In this document: piece after piece, positions 50,164 through 60,007 of the stretch
Layout of the letters: each line of letters starts with the position of its first letter
Position numbering within the stretch: position 1 is the first letter of the stretch
Source of the DNA: Syntrophobacterales bacterium
Lineage (GTDB): Bacteria; Desulfobacterota; Desulfobaccia; Desulfobaccales; 0-14-0-80-60-11
Assembly (NCBI GenBank): GCA_023229795.1
Contig: JALNYP010000010.1
Span: forward strand, 1-64,000
Reading direction: 5' to 3'
DNA: 64,000 bases
The notes under the pieces: generated by a model
The model's database searches: none
Told to the model about the DNA's origin: nothing
Seen by the model: the letters and a program-made list of their open reading frames with translations, nothing else
Position numbers and translations under genes: made by a program

Positions 50164-51309
50164 TCAGTGGGTTCCGCCGGACAGTTCCGACTTGTAAATG
50201 GGCAGGTAGCGGGTGCCCCAATCAAAGATCAGGATGCCCCCGGCGATCAGAGACAGGGTGACGATGATCTCGATGAACGACGGGAAGTAGCTGAACTGCC
50301 GGTAGCCGCCATAGCTGGTAAGGCTGACGTTGAAGCGGTTCAGCACTACCCCGAACGCAGACAGCCCCGCGGCCCAGTAAAGGCCCCTGACGGAGTTGCG
50401 CACCTCCGAGAAGGAGAGCAAGATGGCCGGCAGGGCCACGGTGCCGAAGAGTTCCAGGTAGAAGAAGAAGTGGGGTTTGTCGAAGGCCCAGACCGTGGCG
50501 CCTCGGGCATAAAGGTCGGTGACCTTCATGGCGAAATAGACCAGCAGAGCGATCCCCAGCCCTTTGCTTAAAGACGACAGGAGCTTGAGTTCGACCTGCC
50601 GCTTATAGGCCCAGGCGCTGACCAGGCTCTCCAGGATCACCACGCTCATACCGCCGATCACCGCGCTGCAGAAAAACAGCGGTCCTATGGCCCGGCTGGC
50701 CCAGAGGTCGGACATCTTCTCCGGCATCAACAGGAACAGCGCTCCCAGGGAGGACTGGTGCAGGGTGGACAGCATGACGCCGGCCACCACCAGGACCAGG
50801 TAGATATTGCGCAGAAAAGCCACCCACTCATACTTTTTCCAGCGTTCCAGCGCAAAAATGAAGATGTCGATCCCCAGGACCGTGGTGTAGAGCATGACGC
50901 ACCAGGACACTTCGAAGAGCACCGAATGGGGATTCCACATCACCATGGGGTGCCAGATACGCCAGGGCTGGCCCAGGTCGAAGAAGAGCCCGATCACGAA
51001 CACCATGTAGCCGAGGAAGGCGGAGAGCTTGGCGGGCCGGAGCAGCGGCTCGAATTTCTTCAGGTTAAAGATATAGATAGCCGCGGCCATAGTAAAGCCG
51101 CCCGCGGCCAGGGCCACGCCCGACAGCACGTCGAAGCTGATCCACAGGCCCCAGGGGTAGGCGTCGCTCAAGTTCGTGGTCGCGCCCAATCCCAGGAAGA
51201 GCCGGGCCACGGCCGAGATGATGCCCACCATCAGGATGACGTAGAGGATGGCGTAACCGGTGGTCAGCTTGCCCACGCCCGGATACCACTTTTCCACTTT
51301 TTCAGCCAT
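50164..51309 (-). CDS. Membrane quinone-interacting subunit (NrfD/HybB family) of formate dehydrogenase
   Basis: A 381-residue protein with about ten membrane helices and the NrfD/PsrC/HybB layout (YPWGLWISFDVLSGVALAAGGF; LLRPAKLSAFLGY; DLGQPWRIWHPMVMWNPHSVLFEVSWCVMLY). Such subunits pass electrons between a periplasmic FeS protein and the quinone pool without heme. AAGGAGG precedes the ATG, and the FeS-subunit gene ends three bases upstream. In this operon it replaces the diheme cytochrome b subunit of E. coli-type FdnGHI, so the enzyme is probably coupled to menaquinone. Confidence 0.92.
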   Translation of the reverse strand: MAEKVEKWYPGVGKLTTGYAILYVILMVGIISAVARLFLGLGATTNLSDAYPWGLWISFDVLSGVALAAGGFTMAAAIYIFNLKKFEPLLRPAKLSAFLGYMVFVIGLFFDLGQPWRIWHPMVMWNPHSVLFEVSWCVMLYTTVLGIDIFIFALERWKKYEWVAFLRNIYLVLVVAGVMLSTLHQSSLGALFLLMPEKMSDLWASRAIGPLFFCSAVIGGMSVVILESLVSAWAYKRQVELKLLSSLSKGLGIALLVYFAMKVTDLYARGATVWAFDKPHFFFYLELFGTVALPAILLSFSEVRNSVRGLYWAAGLSAFGVVLNRFNVSLTSYGGYRQFSYFPSFIEIIVTLSLIAGGILIFDWGTRYLPIYKSELSGGTH

Positions 51310-51312
51310 GGC

Positions 51313-52125
51313 TCAATCCTCCTTGCCTTCCTGAGATTTTTGGTCCTGGACTTCGGCGCGGCGCTGGTTGAAATAGTGCAGGCCGACGGCCAGGCCGCCC
51401 ACCGTCAAGGCGATCCAGGGCACCTTGGACATCCACTCCCGGCCGTAGATGCCGTAGGGCACGTTCCCCAGATCGGTGCGGAAGCCCTGATGGGTGAGAC
51501 CCAGCTCATCGAAGGACACCGCGGTAAGGTAGAGTTTGGAAGTGCCGCCGACGGTCTTTTCCCCGTACACCTCAGGGTAGTACTTGCCCGGATGGGCGCC
51601 GATGCGGCGGTGGGCTTCCTTTAAGAGGGCGTCCCGGTCTCCGAAGATCAGGGTCCCGGTGGGACAGGCAGTGGCGCAGGACGGGGCCAGATTGCTGGCG
51701 ATGCGGTCGGCGCAGAAGTCGCACTTGCGGATCAAAGGCACCGCCGAGCCCCATTCGAACTTGGGAACCTGGAAGGGGCAGGCCATCATGCAATAACGGC
51801 AGCCGATGCAGCGCGCATCGTCATACACCACCGGCCCGTTGTCCAGTTTCTGCAAGGCCCCTACCGGGCAGACGCTGGCGCAGGCGGGATCATTGCAATG
51901 CATGCAGCGCCGCGAGATGAAGTGCCAGGCTACCTGGCCCCCTGGTTTGTCGACCTCTTTAAAGATGATGCGGGTGTAGTTGTTGCTGTCCAAAAATTTT
52001 GGGTTCGTCCAGGTGTCGCTGAATTCCGTGCGTTCGCCCGGCAGGTTATGCCAGCTCTTGCAGGCCACCTGGCAGGCCCGGCAACCGATACAGCGCGTCG
52101 TATCGATCAACATGGCTTTACTCAT
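51313..52125 (-). CDS. Formate dehydrogenase iron-sulfur subunit with C-terminal anchor
   Basis: The 270-residue electron-transfer subunit has four 4Fe-4S clusters: CIGCRACQVAC, CMHCNDPACASVC, CIGCRYCMMAC and CDFCADR followed by CATAC. A membrane helix near 240-255 (WIALTVGGLAVGLHY) anchors it, as in FdnH and HybA. No Tat signal is present, so it is exported with the catalytic subunit. It lies between the catalytic gene, 23 bases upstream, and the NrfD-type gene, and has a good AAGGGAG site. Confidence 0.93.
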   Translation of the reverse strand: MSKAMLIDTTRCIGCRACQVACKSWHNLPGERTEFSDTWTNPKFLDSNNYTRIIFKEVDKPGGQVAWHFISRRCMHCNDPACASVCPVGALQKLDNGPVVYDDARCIGCRYCMMACPFQVPKFEWGSAVPLIRKCDFCADRIASNLAPSCATACPTGTLIFGDRDALLKEAHRRIGAHPGKYYPEVYGEKTVGGTSKLYLTAVSFDELGLTHQGFRTDLGNVPYGIYGREWMSKVPWIALTVGGLAVGLHYFNQRRAEVQDQKSQEGKED

Positions 52126-52148
52126 GATAATCTCCCTTGTGGCCTACC

Positions 52149-55100
52149 TCAGACCTTTTGCACATCCACCAGGAATACCTTGTATTCCGGGATCATGGTA
52201 TTGGCGTCCCCCACCATGGGGGCCAGTTGGTTGGCGGCATAATTCTGCTGGGCATCGGGGCCGCCGGTGATCAGGCCGGCGAAGCCGAAATGCCAGGGCA
52301 GGGCCACCATCTCCACAGTATTGGAAAAACCGGCCTTGCCGCAGCAGAACGGAGCCACCCGGCGAGTAACGTTGGCCCGGGCCATAACCTCGCCCCGGAC
52401 GCTCTTCACCCTGACCCAATCCCCCGGGTTGACGCCTTTGGCCTTGGCCAGCGACGGGCTCATTTCGACGAACATTTCAGGCACCATCTCGGCCTGCCAG
52501 GTGAGGTTGCGGGTCATAGCTCCGGCCTGCCAGTGCTCGGTCACCCGAAAAGTGGTGGCGATCACCGGGAATTTGGGATCGCAGATCTGGGCCACCCGGT
52601 CAACTTCCGATTTCCACACCTTCATCACCGGGTTGGACTGCTGGGCCGACATGGGGTTAACGTAGGGGCACTCCAGGGCCTCGTAGTGCTCCGGGAAGGG
52701 CCCCTCCTTGCAGAGCCCGCCGGGCACGAAGAGGCGGCTTTTGCCTTCGGGCAGCATGAGAAAGGGCGCCTTAGCCGATTCCTCGGGACCGAAATGAGCC
52801 TTGGTGGCGGGATCGATCCACTTGAAATCGGGCACATCCAGGTTCTTCCAGGTCTTGGCTACCGGGTCCCAATGGAACATGGCCTTGTCCTTGCTCCAGG
52901 GCTGGCCTTGGGGGTCAAGGGAGGCGCGGTTGTAAATGATGCGGCGGTTCACCGGCCAGGCCCAGGCCCAGGTGGGATAGAGCATGAGGCCGCTGGGGTC
53001 TTTCTTGTCCCGGCGGGCCATGAGGTTGTTCTTCTTGTCCGGGCCCGGGTACGATCCCGAGTAGATCCAGCAGCCGCAGGCCGTGGAGCCGTCATCTTTG
53101 AGGCCCAGGAAATTGAGGACCTGCTTCTTGTCCGCCACAGTGTAGCCGTTGACCTCTTTGGCCACCAGGTGAACGTCGGGGTTGTCGCCGTAGTTCCAGT
53201 TGAGATTGACGATGGGGTCAGGAAAGACCGCCTTGGGGTCGGCCTTATAGAGCTTTTTGAGCTCCAGGCCCAGGCGGTTGGCGTACCACAGGTCGCTTTG
53301 GGCGTCGCCGTGAGGCTTCACCGCCTGGTAGCGCCACTGCAGCCAGCGGCCGCTATTGCTGACGCTGCCTTCCTTTTCGAGAGAGTCCGCAGCGGGGAAC
53401 AGGAAGACCTCGGTCTTGATATCCTTGGTCTTGGCCCCGGGGCGTTTCCAGAACTGGGCGGTGTCCGTCTCCCAGAGGTCGAAGGCCGCCAGCCACTCCA
53501 GCTTGGCCAGGGCGCCGTAGGCCTGATTGAGGTTGGGGGAACTCACCGCGGGGTTCATGCCCCAGATCAGCATGCCCTTGATGCCGCCGTCGCCCATGGA
53601 CTCGAACAGCGGAATCCAGGAATAGCCCGCGCCCTGGTAGCCTTTGCCGATCTTGGGGAGATAATCGTAGGCGAAACTGTTCGCCGGGGTGGCTGCATCG
53701 CCCCAAAAGGCCTTCAGCAGGCTGACGAAGAACTTGGGTTTGTTGATCCAGAAGCTGGCCTTGGGGGTCTCCTTGTCCAGGTAGTCCTTCAGGGTGGGGT
53801 GTGCGGCTTCGCTGGGAATGGCCATGTACCCCGGGACGATGTTGAATAACAGCGCCATGTCGGTGGAACCCTGGACGTTGTTCTCCCCCCGAAGGGCGTT
53901 GATGCCGCCGCCGGGGAGCCCCATGTTGCCCAGGAGCTGCTGCACGATGGTGTAGCTGCGGATAATCTGGACCCCGGTGGAGTGCTGGGTGCCGCCCATG
54001 GCATAAAGCAGGGTGCCGGCCTTGCCCGGTTCCCCGGTAGCGGCGAACGTGGCCGCCATCGCCAGGAACTGCTTCTTGGGCACCCCGGTGACCGCTTCCA
54101 CCATCTCCGGGGTGTAGCGGCTATAAAATTGCTTCATCAACTGGAAGACGCACCGCGGGTTGCTCAGAGTAGGATCGGTGACCGGCTTTTTCTCCGCGTC
54201 TAGCTCGTAGCTCCAGGTGGCCGGATCGTAGGCCCGCTTGCCTTTGTCATAACCGGAAAAGAGGCCGTCATGAAAATCAAAGTCTTTATTCACGAGGAAG
54301 GCGGCGTTGGTATAGTTGGCAACGTAGTCTTTCTGATGGAGGTTGTTTTGCAGAATATAATTAATCAGGCCGCCCATCAAGGCGATATCGGTGCCGGGCC
54401 TTAAGCGCACGTAGAGATCGGCCTTGGCCGCCGAGCGGGTGAAGCGCGGATCCACCACGATGAGCTTGGCGCCTTTGTCCATGGCCTTGGTGATCCAGCG
54501 GAAACTGATGGGATGATTTTCTGCAGGGTTGCAGCCGATGATCAAGACGCAGTCACTGTTGGCGATATCGTTCCAGTGATTGGTCATGGCGCCCCGGCCG
54601 AAGGTGGGCCCCAACGAGGCCACCGTGGAGGAGTGTCAGAGCCGGGCTTGATGTTCTAAATAGACGATGCCCAGGGCCCGGGTGAGCTTGGAGATCAGGT
54701 AACATTCTTCGTTGTTGATGGAGGCCCCGCCGATGGAGGCCAGGGCTTCGGTGCGGTTTACCGGCACCCCGGTGGGGGACTTGGTGATGAAGCTCGCGTC
54801 CCGGGTGGCCTTGATGCGCTGGGCCAGGGTCTGGATGGCCCAGTCCAGGGGCTTTTCTTCCCAGTGGTCGGAACCTGGGGCGCGGTAGCGCACCTTTTTC
54901 AGCCGCCGGGGACTGGTGACCACCTCAAAGACCGCCTGGCCCTTGCTGCACAGGGAGCCTTCGTTGATGGGGTGGTCGGGGTCGCCCTCGACGTTGATGA
55001 GTTTGCCCCCCCTGGTGTTGGCGATGAGCCCGCAGCCCACGCCGCAATACGGACAGATGGATGTGGTAACCTGGGTGTCCTTGGTCTTGGCGGGAGGCAC

Positions 55101-55202
55101 CAGCGCGGCCCAGCCGGAACGCGTGAAGATTACGTCCGTCAGGCCCAAAGCCGTGATCCCGCTTCCCAGACCCTTAATAAATGTCCTTCGGGTGATGCCC
55201 AT
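52149..55202 (-). CDS. Periplasmic selenocysteine formate dehydrogenase, catalytic subunit
   Basis: The Mo/W-bis-MGD enzyme oxidises formate or reduces CO2. Gene finders will split it: an in-frame TGA at 54636-54638 separates a 188-codon part from the remaining 2.5 kb. The TGA lies exactly where FdnG-type enzymes carry selenocysteine (QARL-U-HSSTVASLGPTFGRGA; residue 189), so the whole protein is 1017 residues. The N-terminus has a Tat signal (TRRTFIKGLG) and one 4Fe-4S cluster (CPYCGVGC, SLCSKGQ). Later motifs include GCNPAENHPISFRW and the C-terminal dinucleotide-binding domain. GAGGTAG precedes the ATG. No selA, selB or selC is in the window. Confidence 0.95.
54603..54638 (-). promoter_or_regulatory. 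UGA codon and bacterial SECIS hairpin
   Basis: The Sec UGA is at 54636-54638. Eleven bases later on the minus strand GGTGG+CC pairs with GG+CCACC (54618-54624 with 54603-54611), leaving a TCGTTG apical loop. Spacing and an apical G-U resemble bacterial SECIS elements. Confidence 0.75.
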
Positions 55203-55250
55203 GTTCTACCTCGCTTCGGGTGTGGAGTTCAGGAAGAAAAGTGATATGAA

Positions 55251-55276
55251 TTAACTGATATATTAACTAGTTAACT
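55251..55276 (-). promoter_or_regulatory. Triple TTAACT repeat upstream of formate dehydrogenase
   Basis: TTAACT occurs at 55251, 55263 and 55271; the last two overlap a 12-base palindrome TTAACTAGTTAA (55263-55274). The position, about 50 bases before the start codon, suits a regulator site. The regulator is unknown. Confidence 0.45.
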
Positions 55277-55443
55277 GCTTAGAGTCCCCTTGCCATCCTC
55301 ACCTCCCCTGGGATATTGTGGCCACGTTACGGCATTTTTGCACAACTGTCAAACAGGATTGTCAAATTAGATTTTAATGAGGTTTGGCGCGGCTTTGCGG
55401 CGGTCCGGGCGCCAGACTGGCGGTCAGGGAAAAGCTGGCTTAT

Positions 55444-56094
55444 CTAACCCTGCTCCAGGGCCAATCGAGCCCCCAGGGCCAGGGCCCGGCCGCCATCCTG
55501 GGGAAAGACCTCCCGGCGTCTTTGGGCCTTGTGCTCCGGGTCAAAGCACTCCGCCACCACCTTGGTATAATCCTTAAACTGATAGGTATCGTAACCACAG
55601 AGGAATTCTGCCGATCCAAAGACCATCTCCAATAACCTCTGGTGATGGTCAAAGAGCCGCTGGTAACCCCATTCTTGCGCCAGCTCTGCGGTGACATTCA
55701 TCGTATAAATAAACGCCGTGGGAATCTTCCGGGGGAAAAGCGACTGCGGCGGGTCGGTATAGGTGAAATAGGGAAACAGCAACCGCTCCAGGAAGGAGTG
55801 CATCTCGCCGGAAACCGTGCCGAAGTAGATGGGCGAGCCCAAAATGAGGGCATCCGCGGCCTCAATCTTTTGCAGGATGGGCCTCAGGTCATCCTTGACG
55901 GCACACCGGCCGTAGCTCTTGCCCCCCTTGGTTTTGCAGGCAAAACAACTGATGCAGCCCCGAAACTTCAGATCATAGAGATGCACCAGTTCCGTCTCGG
56001 CCCCCCGGGAGGCCGCGCCTTTCAAAGCCTTTTTCAGCAGGGTGGCCGTGTTCCAGGACTTCCGGGGGCTGCCGTTAACCGCGATGACCTTCAT
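55444..56094 (-). CDS. NADPH-dependent FMN reductase/flavodoxin-family protein
   Basis: A 216-residue flavoprotein of the WrbA/iron-sulfur flavoprotein-like group. The FMN phosphate loop is VIAVNGSPRKSWNTATLL and the second flavin contact LILGSPIYFGTVSGEM. Between them lies FRGCISCFACKTKGGKSYGRC, with four cysteines spaced like a 4Fe-4S or redox motif (CxxCxxC then C). Members reduce flavins, metals or quinones; the substrate is unknown. It follows the sensor kinase gene by 38 bases in the same direction, so it may be in its operon. Confidence 0.85.
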   Translation of the reverse strand: MKVIAVNGSPRKSWNTATLLKKALKGAASRGAETELVHLYDLKFRGCISCFACKTKGGKSYGRCAVKDDLRPILQKIEAADALILGSPIYFGTVSGEMHSFLERLLFPYFTYTDPPQSLFPRKIPTAFIYTMNVTAELAQEWGYQRLFDHHQRLLEMVFGSAEFLCGYDTYQFKDYTKVVAECFDPEHKAQRRREVFPQDGGRALALGARLALEQG

Positions 56095-56132
56095 GGGCAG
56101 TTGGCTCTTTCCTTTAACGTCGCTAGAAATCG

Positions 56133-59100
56133 TTAAATTTTCTTTTTATCTCCGTTAGAAGCCTTCTTCAATACTTTATCCAATTCCGCAATCGTATAAG
56201 GCTTGGCAATGACCTCAGTGAACCCATACGTCTGATAGTTGGCCATGATCGGATCATCGGAATAACCACTGGAGACTATGGCCTTTACCTGAGGATCGAT
56301 CTGGAGAAGTCTCGACATGACTTCTTTACCGCCCATGCCGCCGGGCACGGTCAGATCAAGGATCACCGTAGCAAAAGGATCTCCCGTATCCTGGGCGCGG
56401 GTGTATAATTCTAGGGCTTTCGTCCCGTCATCGGCTAACTTCACCTCATAGCCCATGGTCTGTAACATCTTGCCCAGAACCTCGCGCACCATGGTATCAT
56501 CATCCATTACTAAAACCTTGCCTTTCCCGGCAATCAGCTTCTCTTCGTCTTTGGGTTGCTGAGAAACCTTCCGGTCGCTGGCGGGAAGATAAACCTCAAA
56601 GGTCGTGCCCTTACCTAAGTTTGACTCCACGGCAATATGGCCGTGGTGATTCTTGATAATGGCGTATGAAGTTGCCAGCCCCAGGCCGCTGCCCCTCTGT
56701 TTGGTGGTAAAATAGGGGTCAAAAATTTTCGAGAGATGCTCCGCCGCGATGCCGATCCCCTCATCGTGAATGGAGATTTTGACATATCGGCCCGCGTCCA
56801 TAACTATTTCACTTCCTGCCTCCACCACCTGATTCTCTCCGGAAATTCTGATAATCCCGCCGCTCGGCATGGCCTGAATGGCATTGATCACGAGATTATG
56901 GCAGACCTGGCTGATTTGTCCGGGATCTGCTTCCACCGCCCAGAGATCATCCGGCAGGCTGGCCTGGTAATTGACCCGCGAGCCTCGGCAGGCGAAGGAG
57001 GCCGATTCCAGGGCAATTTCTTTTACTGAGACGATTTTCTTAATCGGCGCCCCCCCCTTCGAGAAGGTGAGCAATTGCTGCGACAAGTTCTGGGCTTGCT
57101 GACAAGCCCGTTCCGCCCCGGCCAATCTTTCCCGGGATTGCCCTTTAATCTGGAGATCCAGCATGGACAGACTGATGTTGCCCATGATCGCGGTAAGGAT
57201 ATTGTTGAAATCATGGGCAATACCCCCCGCCAGGATAGCCAGCGACTCCAATTTATTGAACCGCAGCCCATCTTCCTGGGCTTGCTTGCTCTCGGTTATA
57301 TCTTGCACCGTGCCCACCACCCTGAGAGGCTGGCCTTCTTGATAAGAGGTTTCACCCTGGACATGCAGCCACCGTATCGACCCATCGCGCCGCACAATAC
57401 GGTATTCATAAGGACCATACTTTCCGGATTTCAGGCTCTCTTCAATCCGATGCTTTACCGCCATCAGGTCATCCGGGTGAACGAAGCTCAGGAAAATCTC
57501 TTGGTTGGGATGCAACTCTTGGGGTGCCAGGCCAAAAATCCGATAAACCTCATCAGTCCAGAACATCTCATCCTGACGAATATCCCATTCCCAGTTACCC
57601 AGGCGGGCAATACGCTGGGCCTCGGTCAGACGCGCTTCACTGCGGCGCAGGGCATCCTCGGCTCGCTTGGTCTCGGTGATATCGCGCACATTGGCGATGA
57701 CTGCCTTCACATGATTCGGTGTATGGTTTTTCAGCGGAAACGTATGAACTTCCAAAAATCGGCCGGAACTATCGGCCAGCTGTTCCGTAATAATCTCCCG
57801 ACTGGCCTCGCCGGTCAGGAGAGTTTGCTGCACCGGACAGACCTCACACGCAGAGCTGCGCCCATGGTAAGCCTCATAACACTTGCGGCCCACCAAGGCG
57901 CCGGTGTAGCCAAATTTCTCTATGGCCGGGTTTACCCGCATGAGGTTAAACTCCGGGTCAATGATGCTCAAACCATCCTGGATGCCATTGAACACATCGG
58001 TGAGAAATTGTTCGCTGTTCCGCAGGGCTTCCTCGGTTTGCAGCCGCACGAACGCGGTCCCCAATTGCATCGCCGCCTTCTCTAAAATCTCCACCTTATC
58101 CAGGGGCACCAGGTTTTCCTGCCGGTCAGCCACATGAATCAGGCCCAGGATCCGGTCGCCATGGCGAAAGGGGATCAGGGCCACGGACTCGTAGCCTTCC
58201 TGGTTGCACATGTTGCGGGTGCGCCTCTCGTCCGTTTCCGCAACGGTGGCCAAAAACCGGCTCGTGCCGTTCATATAAAAAGAACCGCCGGGAGTATAAA
58301 AAGGCAGCCTGGGATCACAGGTGCCTTTAATCACGTTAATACACATGCACTGATCCGTTTTCAGGGATAAAGGGCTTTCCAATTCATAGAATTGTTGACT
58401 GAAACCACAATAGGCTTGATAAGGAATGCCGCCGGCGGCATCGAGCACCCGGATGCCTATCGCCTCGCAGCCGGTGTAGGCTTTGATTTCAGACATGAAG
58501 GCTGATAACAGAGCGTCGATATCTTTTTGATGAGGGGCAATTTCCAGGAAACGGAGAGAAGCCCGCAGGGCCTCTTCAGCCCGCAAGCGTTCGATCAGTT
58601 CTAAATGCAGTTGTTCGTAGGCCTGGCGCAATTCCGCGGTGCGATCCTCGACGCGCTGTTCGAGGGAAGCGTGCGAAGCACGCAGTTGTTCAACGAGCTT
58701 GTTGAAGGCGACCCCCACCCCGCTGATCTCGTCGTTGCCCGTAACTTTCACCGGGGTCATCCAGGGACTTTCGGTATGCGCGGCAATCTCGTCAAAGTGC
58801 TTGGCCATGACAACCAGGCGCCGCGCCACGACGAACTTGAAAATATAGAAGATGGAACCGAACAGGAGAGCCAGTACCGTAGCCAGGATGATGGAGCGGG
58901 AGCGCATCTCGGAGGCCAAAGAGGCCTTGATCGCTTGCACGGGGACTGCCACGGTGTCGAGCCCGGCCACGTCCCCTACCTTCCGGTGGAAACTGGCGGT
59001 GGGGCCATACCGCTTAACCAGCTCGGCGGGCGCAACTTTCGGGTCGCTATGACATTGCATGCAGCTCGGCTTCATGAACCTGGCAGTGAAGTGTGCCAGG

Positions 59101-59537
59101 TAGCTCTTGCCGTCGATTTGAATCTCCTCGGTCAATCGTTGGGCCTGAGGATTTTGCCGGAAGTACTCGATCACCCGCTGTTCGTCCGGGTTGGCCCTGT
59201 TGATGGGGTTGCGGGGGTTATCCGAGGAGAACCGGATGATATAGTCGGGGAATTTCTTCTCAACCTCTTCGAATATGTGGCGCGAGATGAACGAGGTGGA
59301 CATGGTTTCCGGGAGGAATACATCCCGGCCGACGAATTTCTCCATGATGGGACGAATTTTACTGGCCGCATAGTCCCGGATAGCCAGATTGAATTCCAAA
59401 GCCAGAGCCGCCTGCTGGCTGATAAGTTCATAGGCATGCTTTCGGCTCGCTTCGTAGGTTTGGTAAAAAACCACTACCGAACTCAGCACAGCCAGTATTC
59501 CAAAGAGGATAAGGAACCGGGTGCACACGCTTTTCAT
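56133..59537 (-). CDS. Hybrid histidine kinase with c-heme Tll0287-like sensor, GAF, PAS and receiver
   Basis: The 1134-residue protein has a membrane helix (8-24), a periplasmic region of the Tll0287/DUF3365 type with a heme-c motif CMQCH (near 159-163), a second membrane helix (near 217-237) and HAMP, a GAF domain (IGIRVLDAAGGIPYQAYCG; TDQCMCINV), two PAS domains (second with EWDIRQDEMFWTDE), the HisKA box LAGGIAHDFNNILTAIMGN, the HATPase (GSGLGLATSYAIIKNHHG) and a receiver (ILDLTVPGGMGGKE). The heme suggests redox or gas sensing (O2, NO, CO). The flavoprotein gene follows. The output could be another regulator, as no DNA-binding domain is present. Confidence 0.9.
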   Translation of the reverse strand: MKSVCTRFLILFGILAVLSSVVVFYQTYEASRKHAYELISQQAALALEFNLAIRDYAASKIRPIMEKFVGRDVFLPETMSTSFISRHIFEEVEKKFPDYIIRFSSDNPRNPINRANPDEQRVIEYFRQNPQAQRLTEEIQIDGKSYLAHFTARFMKPSCMQCHSDPKVAPAELVKRYGPTASFHRKVGDVAGLDTVAVPVQAIKASLASEMRSRSIILATVLALLFGSIFYIFKFVVARRLVVMAKHFDEIAAHTESPWMTPVKVTGNDEISGVGVAFNKLVEQLRASHASLEQRVEDRTAELRQAYEQLHLELIERLRAEEALRASLRFLEIAPHQKDIDALLSAFMSEIKAYTGCEAIGIRVLDAAGGIPYQAYCGFSQQFYELESPLSLKTDQCMCINVIKGTCDPRLPFYTPGGSFYMNGTSRFLATVAETDERRTRNMCNQEGYESVALIPFRHGDRILGLIHVADRQENLVPLDKVEILEKAAMQLGTAFVRLQTEEALRNSEQFLTDVFNGIQDGLSIIDPEFNLMRVNPAIEKFGYTGALVGRKCYEAYHGRSSACEVCPVQQTLLTGEASREIITEQLADSSGRFLEVHTFPLKNHTPNHVKAVIANVRDITETKRAEDALRRSEARLTEAQRIARLGNWEWDIRQDEMFWTDEVYRIFGLAPQELHPNQEIFLSFVHPDDLMAVKHRIEESLKSGKYGPYEYRIVRRDGSIRWLHVQGETSYQEGQPLRVVGTVQDITESKQAQEDGLRFNKLESLAILAGGIAHDFNNILTAIMGNISLSMLDLQIKGQSRERLAGAERACQQAQNLSQQLLTFSKGGAPIKKIVSVKEIALESASFACRGSRVNYQASLPDDLWAVEADPGQISQVCHNLVINAIQAMPSGGIIRISGENQVVEAGSEIVMDAGRYVKISIHDEGIGIAAEHLSKIFDPYFTTKQRGSGLGLATSYAIIKNHHGHIAVESNLGKGTTFEVYLPASDRKVSQQPKDEEKLIAGKGKVLVMDDDTMVREVLGKMLQTMGYEVKLADDGTKALELYTRAQDTGDPFATVILDLTVPGGMGGKEVMSRLLQIDPQVKAIVSSGYSDDPIMANYQTYGFTEVIAKPYTIAELDKVLKKASNGDKKKI

Positions 59538-60007
59538 CGTCTGACCCTGCTCATCTGCCAGGCTGCCACGCTGCTCGTTCCCATAACTGCCATGCCCCTT
59601 CCTTGATGGCGTCTTATCAGGCCTTCTTTGAAGCCCGCTCCCGAGGGTTCGCTTCTTGCATAACCCATTGAGTGTTTAGAAACAAATTTATCTATACATG
59701 ATTTTAAATTAAAAAAACCAAATGTGAACTATTTTGTGATAAAATTGTATGATTTCAATGAGATAACGATTTTCTTCGAGCCTAAAGCTCAACTATGGAG
59801 AAATCGGTACATTTGGGGGGAAACTGTAAAATGGTAAGAGAGAGGGGGGGTGGTCCGGTCCTCGGATAGGGACCCGTGTCGCGTGGTCACAGAAGAACGG
59901 CACCAACCGGCCAAACTGAGCGAAAATTACCAGGGGGCCGGGATGGCCGCCCTGGTGAAGTGGCCTTTCGTGGGGGGACCGCCGAACGAGTTCCCCTCCG
60001 GATCGTC
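59538..60007. other. 470-base intergenic region, no gene seen
   Basis: The AT-rich part at 59680-59790 probably contains promoters for the sensor kinase, with TGTGA and TTGTGA in direct rather than inverted order. Open frames across 59790-60060 lack ribosome sites and are shadows of the sppA region. I see no RNA gene. Confidence 0.4.

Noticed and set aside
59700..59790. TGTGA and TTGTGA as a possible CRP-type site before the heme sensor kinase
   Set aside because: The two halves are in direct, not inverted, orientation, unlike the perfect site at 26908-26923.
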